DNA of 64,000 nt. Origin: Tessaracoccus lapidicaptus (lineage in GTDB: Bacteria; Actinomycetota; Actinomycetes; Propionibacteriales; Propionibacteriaceae). A program made the translations under genes and the position numbers. Positions 24,877 to 33,832 of the stretch are shown one piece after another. Location of the stretch: positions 154,189 through 218,188 of the forward strand of contig NZ_MBQD01000024.1 of NCBI RefSeq assembly GCF_001693815.1, in the 5' to 3' direction. The notes below the pieces were generated by a model. It had not been told where the DNA came from and ran no database searches. It worked only from the letters and a program-made list of their open reading frames with translations. Within the stretch, counting starts at the first letter, position 1. Every line of letters begins with the position of its first letter.

Positions 24877-25526
24877 TCCGGGTGCTGTTGGCCGACGACC
24901 AGGCCCTGGTCCGCAGCGGGTTGCGGATGCTCATCGACTCCGCCGACGACATGGAGACCGTCGGCGAGGCGGACAACGGCCGCGACGCCGTCGCGATGGT
25001 GCGGACGCGCCGCGTCGACGTCGTGCTGATGGACATCCGCATGCCCGTGATGGACGGCACCGAGGCCACCCGGCAGATCACCGCGCTCGGCGGTGAGACG
25101 AAGGTGCTGGTCCTCACCACGTTCGATCTCGACGAGTACGTCTTCGCCGCGATCCGCGGCGGAGCGAGCGGGTTCCTGCTCAAGGATGCGCACCCCGACG
25201 AGCTGCTCGGAGCCATCCGGGCGGTCGCCGACGGCGACGCCGTCGTGGCGCCGTCGGCCACCCGGCGCCTGCTCGACCGGTTCGCGCCGCTGCTCCCCCG
25301 CACCACGGCCGGCCCCGACCAGCGGCTGGACGTGCTCACCGACCGCGAGCGCGAGGTGCTGCAGGAGGTGGCCCGCGGCGCCAACAACGCCGAGATCTCC
25401 GAGCGGCTCTACATGGCCGAGGGCACCGTCAAGACGCACATCGGCCGCCTGCTCAGCAAGCTGGGCGCCCGCGACCGGGTGGGCCTGGTCCTCATCGCGC
25501 ACGAGTGCGGGCTGCTCGACGGCTGA
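24873..25526 (+). CDS. LuxR/NarL family response regulator
   Basis: DNA-binding response regulator of 217 residues paired with the upstream kinase. The receiver domain has the acidic pair ADD (residues 7-9), the phospho-acceptor Asp54 in VLMDIRMP, and the conserved Thr and Lys (VLTTFDLDEY, FLLKDA). The C-terminal LuxR helix-turn-helix reads LTDREREVLQEVARGANNAEISERL through VKTHIGRLLSKLGARDR. The start overlaps the kinase stop by 4 nt. Confidence 0.95.
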   Translation: MIRVLLADDQALVRSGLRMLIDSADDMETVGEADNGRDAVAMVRTRRVDVVLMDIRMPVMDGTEATRQITALGGETKVLVLTTFDLDEYVFAAIRGGASGFLLKDAHPDELLGAIRAVADGDAVVAPSATRRLLDRFAPLLPRTTAGPDQRLDVLTDREREVLQEVARGANNAEISERLYMAEGTVKTHIGRLLSKLGARDRVGLVLIAHECGLLDG

Positions 25527-25539
25527 GGGGCCGTCAGCC
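25521..25539. terminator. Stem-loop at convergent gene ends
   Basis: GGCTGA and TCAGCC pair across a 7-base loop and include the stop codons of both converging genes. The stem is only 6 bp and lacks a U-run. Similar weak CTGA/TCAG stems occur at two other convergent junctions (33823-33837 and 40879-40894). Confidence 0.35.
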
Positions 25540-26859
25540 CAGGAGGTCCGCGGTCCCCCGCTCGAGATCCCCCGGGGCGAGGCGGGCCGCGCCGGCCAGC
25601 ATCGCGGCGGCGGCCGCGAGGTAGCCGGCCGCGACCGCCAGGAACGCCGGCGCGCTCAGGCCCGTGGGCGGCAGCGCGACGATCGCCACGAGCCCGGCCG
25701 CGACGAAGGCCGCGTTGTAGGCCATGTCGTAGAACGTGAACGCGCGGCCCTTGAACTGCTCCTCGACGTGGGCCTGGACGACGGTGTCGACGCAGATCTT
25801 CACCGACTGCACCACGAGCCCGACGGCGAAGCCCGCGGCGAAGATCACCGGCCGGGCGGTCGTGAACGCGATACCGGCCGACACGACCGCCCCGACGGTC
25901 AGCAGCAGCACGCTCGCGCGGCGCAGCCCGAGCACCCGCACCAGCGCCGGCACCACGGGCGCCGCGAGGACGAACCCGGCCCCCGTCAGGAGCCCCCACA
26001 CCGTGAGGTCCGCCAGTGCGTCGCCCGGGCGATCGGCCGGATGCCAGAGGTGGCGGGCCGCGAGGATCACCGCGACGCTGTACAGGCCGAACAGCAGCCG
26101 GGTCGCCGCCATCACCGTGAGCGCCAGCACGGAGGCCGGGCGGGCGCGGAGGTGCCGCGCCGCTTCCGCCAGCCCTGCCGCGACCGTGCGGATGCGCGGA
26201 GCCTCGCCGACCACGTCGGGCCCGAGCGCACCGCGTGGGAAGCCGCGCGCGATCGACACGGAACCCAGGAACAGCGCGGCCGCGATGGCGAAGACGACGG
26301 CGTCGGCCTGGTGTGCCGGCAGGACGCCACCGAGCAGGGCGCGGGTCGCGAACCCGAGCACCGCCCCGACGACGACGCCGAGCGGACCCACCGTCGGGAG
26401 GATCGACGACGCGGTCAGGTACTCATCCGGCTCGACGGTGTGCTGCAGCCCCGCCGACAGCCCGGCAAGCATGAAGCGGTTGATGCTCATCGCCACGAGC
26501 AGCGCGGCGTAAAGCGCCGCGGCCCACGCCCCCGTCGTCGAGCCGGTGGCGATGATCACGCCGATAAGGGCCGCGAGCACGGTCCGCGCCAGGTCCGAGT
26601 ACAGGGCGACGTCGCGGCGCGGCCAGCGGTCCAGCAGCGGCGACACGAACGGCCCGACGAGCGTGAACGGCAGCAGCGTGAGGGCGAGGACGCCCGCGAT
26701 GGCCGCCGCCGACGGCTGGGACTGCGGGGAGAACAGGATGTAGGAGGCCATGCCGACCTGCAGCGTGCCGTCGGCCGCCTGGCTGACCGTCCGCAGCCAG
26801 AGGAGCCGCCGGAACGGGGCGTGGTGCCAGAGCCGCCGGAGCGCGGCGACCATCCGCAT
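25534..26859 (-). CDS. MFS transporter
   Basis: Major facilitator of 441 residues with about twelve hydrophobic helices. The loop between helices 2 and 3 reads PLLDRWPRRDVALYSDLART, matching the MFS GxLaDRxGRR-type loop. The overall pattern resembles the MFS_3 / enterobactin-exporter-like group (MFS with an N-terminal FRRLLWLRTVSQAADG). Substrate cannot be predicted. Its start is 15 bases downstream of the terC stop, so it is probably co-transcribed with terC from the minus strand. Confidence 0.85.
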   Translation of the reverse strand: MRMVAALRRLWHHAPFRRLLWLRTVSQAADGTLQVGMASYILFSPQSQPSAAAIAGVLALTLLPFTLVGPFVSPLLDRWPRRDVALYSDLARTVLAALIGVIIATGSTTGAWAAALYAALLVAMSINRFMLAGLSAGLQHTVEPDEYLTASSILPTVGPLGVVVGAVLGFATRALLGGVLPAHQADAVVFAIAAALFLGSVSIARGFPRGALGPDVVGEAPRIRTVAAGLAEAARHLRARPASVLALTVMAATRLLFGLYSVAVILAARHLWHPADRPGDALADLTVWGLLTGAGFVLAAPVVPALVRVLGLRRASVLLLTVGAVVSAGIAFTTARPVIFAAGFAVGLVVQSVKICVDTVVQAHVEEQFKGRAFTFYDMAYNAAFVAAGLVAIVALPPTGLSAPAFLAVAAGYLAAAAAMLAGAARLAPGDLERGTADLLG

Positions 26860-26874
26860 GGCGCGGGAACTCGG

Positions 26875-28065
26875 TCAGCGCCGGGTGGCGTCCGCGTGCA
26901 TGCGGTGCGCCTTGTCCACCAGCCAGGCGGCGCCCGACTCCTCCATGAGCTCGATGACCTTCTCCTGGTCGAACTTCGTGAGGGTCGCCTCGGCGTCCAG
27001 CATGCGCTGGTAGTTGGCCTCGCGCTCGGCCTCGACGCCGTGGTACTCGGTGTGGACGTAGCCGTACGCCAAGCGGTGGATGGTGTTGATCGCCGTCTTG
27101 AGCTTGCCGGTGGGGCTGAAGATCGACGCGACGACCGTCACCACCAGGATGCCGAGGATGACGCTCAGCGACAGCCCGATCTCGATCTCATAGACGTTGA
27201 CGTGCTCGCCGTCGTTGATGAACGGCAGGTTGTTCTCGTGGAGCGCGTGGAGGATGAGCTTGATGCCGATGAAGCCGAGGATGAGCGACAGCCCGTACTT
27301 GAGGTAGACGAGCCGGTCCAGCAGGCCGTCGATGAGGAAGTACAGCTGACGCAGCCCCATGAGGGAGAACGCGGTGGCCGTGAAGACGATGAACACGTTC
27401 GTGGTGAGGCCGTAGATCGCGGGGATGGAGTCCAGCGCGAAGAGGATGTCGGTGCCGCCGATGGCGATCATGACCAGAAGCATGGGCGTCAGGACGCGGC
27501 GGCCGTTCTCGACCGTGAACAGCTTGTCGCCGTCGTAGTGGTCCGTGGTCCGCAGATACTTCTTGGCCAGCCGGATGATGAAGTTGTCGGCGCCCTCCTC
27601 CTCGCCGTCCTTCTCGGGCGCCAGCAGTTTGCCGGCGGTGACGATGAGGATGAGGCCGAACAGGTAGAACGTCCAGGAGAACGTCTCGATCATCGCCTTG
27701 CCGGCGAAGATGAACGCGGTCCGCGCGATGAGCGCGAACACGATGCCGAACAACAGGACCTTCTGCTGGTCCTCGCGAGGCACGGCGAAGCTGGACATGA
27801 TGATGAGGAACACGAACAGGTTGTCGACCGACAGCGCCTTCTCCGTGATGTATCCGCCGAAGTACTCCGCGCCCATCTGGGCGCCGCCGAAGACCCACAC
27901 CATCACGCCGAACAGCAGCGCCAGGCCGACGTAGATGGCCGACCAGACCGCGGCTTCCCGCAGCGTCGGCGTGTGCGCCTTACGGACGTGGAAGAAGAAG
28001 TCGAATGCGAGGAGGCCGAGGATGACGACGACCGTGATCGCCCAGACCCACAGGGGTACGTTCAA
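26875..28065 (-). CDS. TerC family integral membrane protein (Alx-like)
   Basis: Membrane protein of 396 residues with seven or more helices and the TerC signature around EKALSVDNLFVFLIIMSSFAVP; the two acidic residues in that motif are conserved and thought to bind metal. Relatives act in manganese export or were first linked to tellurite resistance. The C-terminal 60 residues are a charged cytoplasmic extension. The start is a TTG at 28065 (MNVPLWVW), with AGGAG 10 bases upstream. I looked for a manganese (yybP-ykoY) riboswitch in the 165 bases upstream and saw none. Confidence 0.9.
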   Translation of the reverse strand: MNVPLWVWAITVVVILGLLAFDFFFHVRKAHTPTLREAAVWSAIYVGLALLFGVMVWVFGGAQMGAEYFGGYITEKALSVDNLFVFLIIMSSFAVPREDQQKVLLFGIVFALIARTAFIFAGKAMIETFSWTFYLFGLILIVTAGKLLAPEKDGEEEGADNFIIRLAKKYLRTTDHYDGDKLFTVENGRRVLTPMLLVMIAIGGTDILFALDSIPAIYGLTTNVFIVFTATAFSLMGLRQLYFLIDGLLDRLVYLKYGLSLILGFIGIKLILHALHENNLPFINDGEHVNVYEIEIGLSLSVILGILVVTVVASIFSPTGKLKTAINTIHRLAYGYVHTEYHGVEAEREANYQRMLDAEATLTKFDQEKVIELMEESGAAWLVDKAHRMHADATRR

Positions 28066-28204
28066 CGTGAAACAGCTCCTATGTCGAGACCGGCGCGCGC
28101 CGAGGCGGACAGCCTCCAGGCACCTTCCCAGGGTACCGGCGCCGGGAAGAGCGACAAACCTCGTCCGGGCCCCGCGCCTCCCCTGGCTTGTCGGGGCCGC
28201 CTTG

Positions 28205-28210
28205 TAGCCT
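28205..28210 (+). promoter_or_regulatory. -10 element TAGCCT of the lipoprotein PBP gene
   Basis: TAGCCT lies 20 bases before the ATG at 28231; the leader contains AGGAGG (28221-28226). Confidence 0.45.
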
Positions 28211-28230
28211 GGGGCCGAACAGGAGGTCTG

Positions 28231-30135
28231 ATGCGACGACTACTGGCGACGCTGCTGGTCACTGCCCTGACGCTCGTGGGTTGCGCCCCCGGCCCGGACT
28301 CACCGGAGCCGTCGCCGAGCGACTCGGCGGTGACTCGCGACGACCTGCCCGCGGCGGACGACGCCGTGGCCGCGCTGGCGGCTGCCCTCGCCGCGCAGGA
28401 CGTGTCCGCGCTGCCGATGGTGCGCCCGGCCGCCGACGCGCAGGCGGACCTGACGGAGATCTTCGCCGGCATGGACGGCATCGTCCCTGCGGTCACCGCC
28501 GGGCCCATCGCGTACGAGGCCACCGACGACGTCGCTGTCGCCACGCTGACCATGGACTACCCGCTCGGCGTCGACGGCTGGACCTACACCACGGAGGCCC
28601 GGTTCCGGTACGCGGGCGACCAGTGGCGCGTGGACTGGGAGCCGACGATCGTCCATCCGGACCTCACGCCGCAGACCAGGCTCCGGCACACCCGCCAGGA
28701 GGCCAAGCGCGCCCCGATCAACGACCGCGAGGGCATCGCGATCGTCGAGGAGGGGGCCATGTACGAGGTCGGCCTGGACAAGGGCGCCGTCGATCAGGCC
28801 GAGTGGGAGACCGCCGCCGCGGACCTGGCCGCGCTGCTGAAGGTGGACGCCGCCGCCTACACGCGCAAGGTCCTGGCCAACGGCCCCAAGGCGTACGTGG
28901 TCGCCGCGACGATGCTGCAGGCCGAGATCCCGGCCACCATCACGACGGTCCCCGGCGTCCTGGTCCGGGAGATCTCCGCCATCATCGGGCCGGGCGGGTC
29001 GTTCGCGGCGCCGCTCCTGGGCAGCGTCGGGGCACCGACCGCGGAGATGATCGCCGAGTCCGAGGGCACGCTGACCGAGCTGGACCGCGTCGGCCTGAGC
29101 GGCCTGCAGTCCCGCTACGACGAGCAGCTCCGCGGGGTGCCGGGCATCCGGATCGACGCCGTCGCACGCAAGTCCGCCGCCGGGGCCAGCGCATCCCCGG
29201 TGCCCGAGACGACGCTCTTCCAGCAGGACCCGAGCGTCGGCACGGGCATCACGCTGACCCTGGACCGGGATCTGCAGTCGAAGGCCGAGGAGATCCTGAG
29301 CGGCCAGGCGGGCATGGCCGCGCTCGTGGTGCTGTCGGTGGCGGACGGCGCGGTGCTCGCCGCCGCCCAGTCACCGGCCGGGGGCACCTATCCGCACGTG
29401 ACCTTCGGCAAGTACGCGCCCGGCTCCACCTTCAAGGCCGTCTCGGCCCTGGCGATGCTCCGGTCCGGGATGACGCCCACCTCCACCGTCAACTGCGCCC
29501 CGTCGCTGACCGTGGGCAGCTACACCTTCGGCAACTACTCCGGCTACCCGTCGAGTGCCCTGGGCCGCATCCCGCTCACCACAGCGTTCGCGCAGTCGTG
29601 CAACACGGCGTTCGCGGCCGCCGCGTCGTCGATCACCGGCGAGCAGCTCCACGCGGCGGCGGGGTCGCTGGGGGTGGGCACGGACTACGACGTCGGCTTC
29701 ACGTCCAACTTTGGCACCGTCGAGCCGGGGAACTCGATCGACCGGGCGGCGTCGATGATCGGTCAGGGGCAGGTCACCATGTCGCCGCTCGGCATGGCCA
29801 CCGTGGCCGCCTCGATCGCGGCAGGAAAGACAACGCTGCCGTGGCTCGTGCAGGGCACGCAGGCCTCCCCGACGGCTGCTCCGCTCAGCGCCGCCGAGGC
29901 GCAGGGGCTGCGCACCATGATGGAGGCGACGGTGTCATCCGGCACCGGGCGCTCGCTGCAGGGCCTCATGAAGGGCGCCAAGACGGGCACCGCCCAGTGG
30001 GGCGAGACGGGCAAGCTGCAGACCAGCGCCTGGATGATCGCCTACAACGACACATACGCCGTCGCGTCCTTCGTCGAGGTCGGCGACTCGGGCGGCACCA
30101 CGGCGGCGCCGCTCATCACGGCGCTGTTCCGCTGA
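28231..30135 (+). CDS. Lipoprotein penicillin-binding transpeptidase (MecA_N plus transpeptidase)
   Basis: Class B-like PBP of 634 residues that cross-links peptidoglycan outside the membrane. The N-terminus is a lipoprotein signal with lipobox LVGC. An NTF2-like MecA_N domain follows (DVAVATLTMDYPLGVDGWTY, WRVDWEPTIVHPDL), then a dimerisation-type region and the transpeptidase domain: STFK in APGSTFKAVS (Ser near residue 406), SCN in FAQSCNTAF and KTG in GAKTGTAQW. Anchoring by a lipid rather than a helix is unusual among PBPs but known for this subgroup. AGGAGG precedes the ATG by 4 bases. MecA_N is also found in many beta-lactam-sensitive PBPs, so resistance cannot be inferred. Confidence 0.92.
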   Translation: MRRLLATLLVTALTLVGCAPGPDSPEPSPSDSAVTRDDLPAADDAVAALAAALAAQDVSALPMVRPAADAQADLTEIFAGMDGIVPAVTAGPIAYEATDDVAVATLTMDYPLGVDGWTYTTEARFRYAGDQWRVDWEPTIVHPDLTPQTRLRHTRQEAKRAPINDREGIAIVEEGAMYEVGLDKGAVDQAEWETAAADLAALLKVDAAAYTRKVLANGPKAYVVAATMLQAEIPATITTVPGVLVREISAIIGPGGSFAAPLLGSVGAPTAEMIAESEGTLTELDRVGLSGLQSRYDEQLRGVPGIRIDAVARKSAAGASASPVPETTLFQQDPSVGTGITLTLDRDLQSKAEEILSGQAGMAALVVLSVADGAVLAAAQSPAGGTYPHVTFGKYAPGSTFKAVSALAMLRSGMTPTSTVNCAPSLTVGSYTFGNYSGYPSSALGRIPLTTAFAQSCNTAFAAAASSITGEQLHAAAGSLGVGTDYDVGFTSNFGTVEPGNSIDRAASMIGQGQVTMSPLGMATVAASIAAGKTTLPWLVQGTQASPTAAPLSAAEAQGLRTMMEATVSSGTGRSLQGLMKGAKTGTAQWGETGKLQTSAWMIAYNDTYAVASFVEVGDSGGTTAAPLITALFR

Positions 30136-30151
30136 GGCCGCACCGTGGCCG

Positions 30152-30526
30152 TCAGAGCGACGGCGCCGGTCCTGCCTTGCGGGCGCCGTCGTCGCGTCCG
30201 CCGTCGAGGCGTTTGAGGCCGACGACGCACGCGACGATCCCGGCCAGGAACAGCGCCTTCAGCCAGGACAGGGCCTCCGCGCCGATCGCGACCGAGTACC
30301 CAACCGTGAGCACGGTGCCGACGCTGGTCCAGACGGCGTACGCGGTGCCGGTCGGGATGTGGCGCATGGCGTAGGCGAGGCCGACGGTGGACAGCGCCGT
30401 CGCCACGACGAACACGACGGTGGGCAGCGGACGCGTGAAGCCCTCGCTGGCGGAGAGCGCGTTGGCCCACACCGCCTCCAGGACGGAGCTGACGAGCAGG
30501 GCCGGCCAGGCCCCCCGGGCGGTCAT
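30152..30526 (-). CDS. SMR family efflux subunit, second of a pair
   Basis: Small multidrug resistance protein of 124 residues with four helices. The conserved membrane Glu is in VSSVLEAVWANALSAS, and GTAYAVWTSVG is the SMR signature. It has a charged C-terminal tail of about 18 residues (RLDGGRDDGARKAG) that its partner lacks. Its ATG overlaps the stop of the partner gene (ATGA), so the two are made together and probably form an asymmetric dimer, as in YkkCD- or EbrAB-type pairs. Substrate (guanidinium or lipophilic cations) cannot be decided. Confidence 0.9.
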   Translation of the reverse strand: MTARGAWPALLVSSVLEAVWANALSASEGFTRPLPTVVFVVATALSTVGLAYAMRHIPTGTAYAVWTSVGTVLTVGYSVAIGAEALSWLKALFLAGIVACVVGLKRLDGGRDDGARKAGPAPSL

Positions 30527-30837
30527 GCGACCACCTTCAGCCCCACCACGCAGGTGACGATGCCGACCAGGAGGAGCACTTTGGCCAGGCTGACCGGCTC
30601 CACGCGCGTGAGCATGGCCCAGGCGACGGTGAGCGACGCCCCCGTCGCGGTCCAGACCGCGTAGGCGGTGCCGGTCGGGAGGGTGTTCAGCGCGATCCCC
30701 AGGCCCACGAGGCTGAGGACGGCCCCGACGACGAAGACGACGGTGGGGAGGGGGCGGCGTAGGCCGTCGGAGCGGCCGAGGGCCGTGGCCCAGACGGCCT
30801 CGAGGACGCCCGAGCCGAGGAGGATGACCCAATCCAT
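30523..30837 (-). CDS. SMR family efflux subunit, first of a pair
   Basis: SMR protein of 104 residues, four helices, membrane Glu in LGSGVLEAVWATALGRS and the GTAYAVWTATG signature. It is about 20 residues shorter than its partner, with only a two-residue tail after the last helix. Such length asymmetry is common in obligate SMR heterodimers with opposite membrane orientation. The upstream region holds the 19-bp GACGCCTGCC repeats; I found no guanidine riboswitch there. Confidence 0.9.
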   Translation of the reverse strand: MDWVILLGSGVLEAVWATALGRSDGLRRPLPTVVFVVGAVLSLVGLGIALNTLPTGTAYAVWTATGASLTVAWAMLTRVEPVSLAKVLLLVGIVTCVVGLKVVA

Positions 30838-30865
30838 GACAAGTTCCCTTTCCAGCCGTGGTTCT

Positions 30866-31034
30866 GACGCCCGCCTTAGCTCCCGACGCCTGCCTTGCGT
30901 CCGACGCCTGCCTTAGCTCTTGACGCCTGCCCTACAGACCAGGCAGGTGCACGGAATCCAGGCGTGCGGAAGACGCCTGCGATGGAGCGCAGGCTCCCAA
31001 ACATAAGGCAGGCGCCCCGACGGGAGGCAGGCGC
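30866..31034 (+). repeat. 19-bp GACGCCTGCC repeats, direct and inverted
   Basis: GACGCCYGCC occurs at 30866, 30885, 30903 and 30922 (18-19 base spacing), each followed by a T-rich linker. Inverted copies GGCAGGCGC lie at 31007 and 31026. The array fills the gap between the SMR pair and the LLM gene. The same unit forms an array after panB at the end of the window. Confidence 0.75.
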
Positions 31035-31091
31035 GGTTGACGGGTGGGCTAGGCTGGGGATAGTTGATCTCTCAATCTTCGCGAGGACCCC

Positions 31092-32132
31092 ATGGACATC
31101 GAGCGGCTCGAATTCGGCATCGACACCTTCGGCGACGTCACCGAGGGCCCGGACGGCGCCCTCCTCCCCCACGATCAGGTCATCCGCAACGTGGTCGCCG
31201 AGGCAGTCCTCGCCGACGAGGTGGGCCTGGACGCGATCGGCGTCGGGGAGCACCACCGCGAGGATTTCGCCATCTCCGCGCCCGACATGGTGCTCGCCGG
31301 CATCGCCACCCGCACGACGCGCCTGAAGCTCGCCACGGCCGTGACCGTCCTGTCCTCCGACGACCCGGTGCGCGTCGTGGAGCGGTTCGCCACGCTCGAC
31401 GCGCTGAGCGGGGGCCGCGCCGAGCTCATCGCGGGCCGCGGCTCGTTCATCGAGTCCTTCCCACTGTTCGGCTACGACCTCCAGGACTACGAGGCCCTCT
31501 TCGAGGAGAAGCTCGCCATGCTCGCGCAGCTGATCCAGGGCGGCCGCCAGACCTGGCAGGGCCAGCTCACGCAGAGCCTCGACGACGTCGAGCTGTTCCC
31601 CCGCCTCGCGAGCACCCCGTTGACGACGTGGGTCGCCGTCGGCGGCAGCCCGCAGTCGGTGCTCCGCGCCGCGCACTACGGGCTCCCGCTGATGCTCGCG
31701 ATCATCGGCGGCCCGGTGGACCGGTTCGCTCCCTTCGCCGACCTGCATCGCCGCGCGCTCGAGGAGCTCGGCAAGGAGCCGCAGCCGATCGGCTGGCACT
31801 CGTACGGGCACCTCGCCGCCACCGACGACGCCGCGCGCGAGCGGATGTTCCGGCCCTGGCTGGAGCAGACCTCCAAGATCGGGCGCGAGCGGGGCTGGGG
31901 GCGCATGTCCCGCGACCACTTCGACGAGGAGGCCGACCACGGCGCCATGGCGGTCGGCTCGCCGGAGACGGTGGCGGCGAAGATCGCCCACGGCTTCCGG
32001 ACCCTGGGCGCGCAGCGGTTCCAGCTCAAGGTCTCCACCGGCCGCCTGTCGCACGAGGCGATCCTCGACACCATCGGCCTCTACGGCACCGAGGTGGTCC
32101 CTCTGGTGAAGGACATGCTCTCGGGCAGTTGA
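31092..32132 (+). CDS. LLM class flavin-dependent oxidoreductase
   Basis: Luciferase-like monooxygenase-fold protein of 346 residues, a cytoplasmic FMN- or F420-using oxidoreductase. Typical segments: EAVLADEVGLDAIGVGEHHREDFAISAP near the N-terminus, TRLKLATAVTVLSSDDPVRVVERFATLDALSGGRAELIAGRGS in the middle, and WVAVGGSPQSVLRAAHYGLPLM. Substrate and cofactor cannot be told apart by eye. GAGGACCCC precedes the ATG; a TAGGCT box lies at 31050-31055. Confidence 0.88.
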   Translation: MDIERLEFGIDTFGDVTEGPDGALLPHDQVIRNVVAEAVLADEVGLDAIGVGEHHREDFAISAPDMVLAGIATRTTRLKLATAVTVLSSDDPVRVVERFATLDALSGGRAELIAGRGSFIESFPLFGYDLQDYEALFEEKLAMLAQLIQGGRQTWQGQLTQSLDDVELFPRLASTPLTTWVAVGGSPQSVLRAAHYGLPLMLAIIGGPVDRFAPFADLHRRALEELGKEPQPIGWHSYGHLAATDDAARERMFRPWLEQTSKIGRERGWGRMSRDHFDEEADHGAMAVGSPETVAAKIAHGFRTLGAQRFQLKVSTGRLSHEAILDTIGLYGTEVVPLVKDMLSGS

Positions 32133-32147
32133 CGGGCGGCCCGCTGG

Positions 32148-32153
32148 TAGCGT
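32148..32153 (+). promoter_or_regulatory. -10 element TAGCGT for leaderless DUF885 gene
   Basis: TAGCGT, then 7 nt, then the ATG at 32161: textbook leaderless spacing, and no ribosome site is present. Confidence 0.55.
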
Positions 32154-32160
32154 CGACGGC

Positions 32161-33825
32161 ATGACCACTCGCACGCCCACCCCGCTGGACCAGGTCGCCG
32201 ACGCCTACGTCGACACGCTCGTCCGCCTCAGCCCCATCGTCGCCACCCACATCGGCGCGCCGGGGCACGACCACGAACTCGACGACTTCTCCCCCGCCGG
32301 CATGGCGGCCAAGGCCGACGCCGCCCGGGAGGCGCTGCGTCAGGTCGAGGCGACTGAGATCGTCGACGACGTCGACCGGGTGACCGCCGCCGCGATGCGG
32401 GAACGGCTGGGCCTCGACGTCGAGCTCTTCGAGGCCGGCGAGGACTACGCGCAGCTGAACAACATCGCGTCGCCGCTGCAGGGGATCCGCGACATCTTCG
32501 ACCTCATGCCCACGGCCACGACCGACCATTGGGAGGTCATCGCGGCCCGGATGGGTGCCGTGCCCGCGGCGGTCGACGGCTACATCGAGTCCCTGCGCCT
32601 CGCGGTCGATGAGGGCCCCGCCCCGGCCGTCCGGCAAATGGAGATCGGCATCGCGCAGGCGGAGGAGCTCGCCGGGGAGGGGTCCTTCTGGCGCACGTTC
32701 GGTGCGTCCGCCGACCTCCCCGAATCGCTGGCCGCCGCGCTGGCCGCCAACGCCGACGGGGCGCGCGCGGCGTACGCCCGGCTCGCGGAGGCGCTGCGCG
32801 ACCTGGCGCCACGCGCCCCGAAGGCCGACGGCGTCGGCCGCGATCGGTACCAGCTGCTGTCGCGACAGTTCCTGGGCGCGACCATCGACCTCGACGAGAC
32901 CTACGAGTGGGGCCGCGAGGAGCTGGCCCGCATCGTCGCCGAGCAGGACGAGGTCGCCCATCAGCTCTACGGCGACGGGACTACCGCCGACGAGGCCATG
33001 CGGCGGCTCGACGAGGACGTCAACCGCCGGCTGCACGGCACGGACGCGCTGCAGCGCTGGATGCAGGAGACCTCGGACGCCGCCATCGCGGCCCTGGCCG
33101 GGACGCACTTCGACATCGCCGACCCGATCCGCACCCTCGAGTGCTGCATCGCCCCGACGCAGAACGGCGGCATCTACTACACCGGCCCCACCGACGACTT
33201 CTCCCGCCCCGGGCGCATGTGGTGGTCCGTGCCGCCGGGCGTCGAGGACTTCGGCACCTGGCGGGAGAAGACGACTGTCTACCACGAGGGCGTGCCGGGG
33301 CACCATCTGCAGATCGCGCAGGCGACGTACCTGTCCGGGCAGCTGAACCGCTGGCGCAGCCTCATCTGCTGGGTGTCGGGACACGGTGAGGGCTGGGCGC
33401 TGTACGCGGAGCGCCTGATGGAGCAGCTCGGCTTCCTGGACGACCCGGGCGACCGGATGGGGATGCTGGACGCCCAGCGCATGCGGGCCGCCCGAGTGGT
33501 CCTCGACATCGGCGTGCACCTCGGCAAGCCCGCCCCCGACGAGTGGGGCGGCGGCACCTGGGACGGCGACAAGGCGTGGCCGTTCCTCAAGGCCAACGTC
33601 AACATGGCCGAGGAGTTCGTGCGCTTCGAGCTGGACCGCTACCTGGGGTGGCCGGGCCAGGCGCCGGCGTACAAGGTCGGGCAGCGGCTGTGGGAGCAGG
33701 CGCGAGACGAGGCCGCGGCGCGGGCCGGGGCGGCATTCGACCTGCGGAACTTCCACCGTCGGGCCCTCGATCTCGGCTCCGTAGGCCTGGACGTCCTGCG
33801 CGACGCACTCCGCCACACAGCCTGA
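32161..33825 (+). CDS. DUF885 family putative metallopeptidase
   Basis: Protein of 554 residues of the DUF885 family, which has an M32/M3-like zinc peptidase core. The metal motif appears as VYHEGVPGHHLQ (near residue 375), with a second acidic site in GHGEGWALYAERLM about 40 residues on. Earlier text (ECCIAPTQNGGIYYTGPTDDFSRPG) is typical of the family. There is no signal peptide, so it is cytoplasmic. Peptide substrates are unknown. It follows the LLM gene closely but has its own leaderless promoter. Confidence 0.88.
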   Translation: MTTRTPTPLDQVADAYVDTLVRLSPIVATHIGAPGHDHELDDFSPAGMAAKADAAREALRQVEATEIVDDVDRVTAAAMRERLGLDVELFEAGEDYAQLNNIASPLQGIRDIFDLMPTATTDHWEVIAARMGAVPAAVDGYIESLRLAVDEGPAPAVRQMEIGIAQAEELAGEGSFWRTFGASADLPESLAAALAANADGARAAYARLAEALRDLAPRAPKADGVGRDRYQLLSRQFLGATIDLDETYEWGREELARIVAEQDEVAHQLYGDGTTADEAMRRLDEDVNRRLHGTDALQRWMQETSDAAIAALAGTHFDIADPIRTLECCIAPTQNGGIYYTGPTDDFSRPGRMWWSVPPGVEDFGTWREKTTVYHEGVPGHHLQIAQATYLSGQLNRWRSLICWVSGHGEGWALYAERLMEQLGFLDDPGDRMGMLDAQRMRAARVVLDIGVHLGKPAPDEWGGGTWDGDKAWPFLKANVNMAEEFVRFELDRYLGWPGQAPAYKVGQRLWEQARDEAAARAGAAFDLRNFHRRALDLGSVGLDVLRDALRHTA

Positions 33826-33832
33826 GCCTGCG

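Noticed and set aside
28066..28204. Manganese (yybP-ykoY) riboswitch upstream of terC
   Set aside because: No matching conserved loop pair seen in the short leader.
25093..28230. Upstream part of a 1680-codon plus-strand frame
   Set aside because: Only the part from 28231 is a protein (the lipoprotein PBP). The rest is antisense to the MFS and terC genes.
30838..31091. Guanidine riboswitch upstream of the SMR pair
   Set aside because: None of the conserved ykkC-type loops is visible; the gap is filled by the 19-bp repeats.
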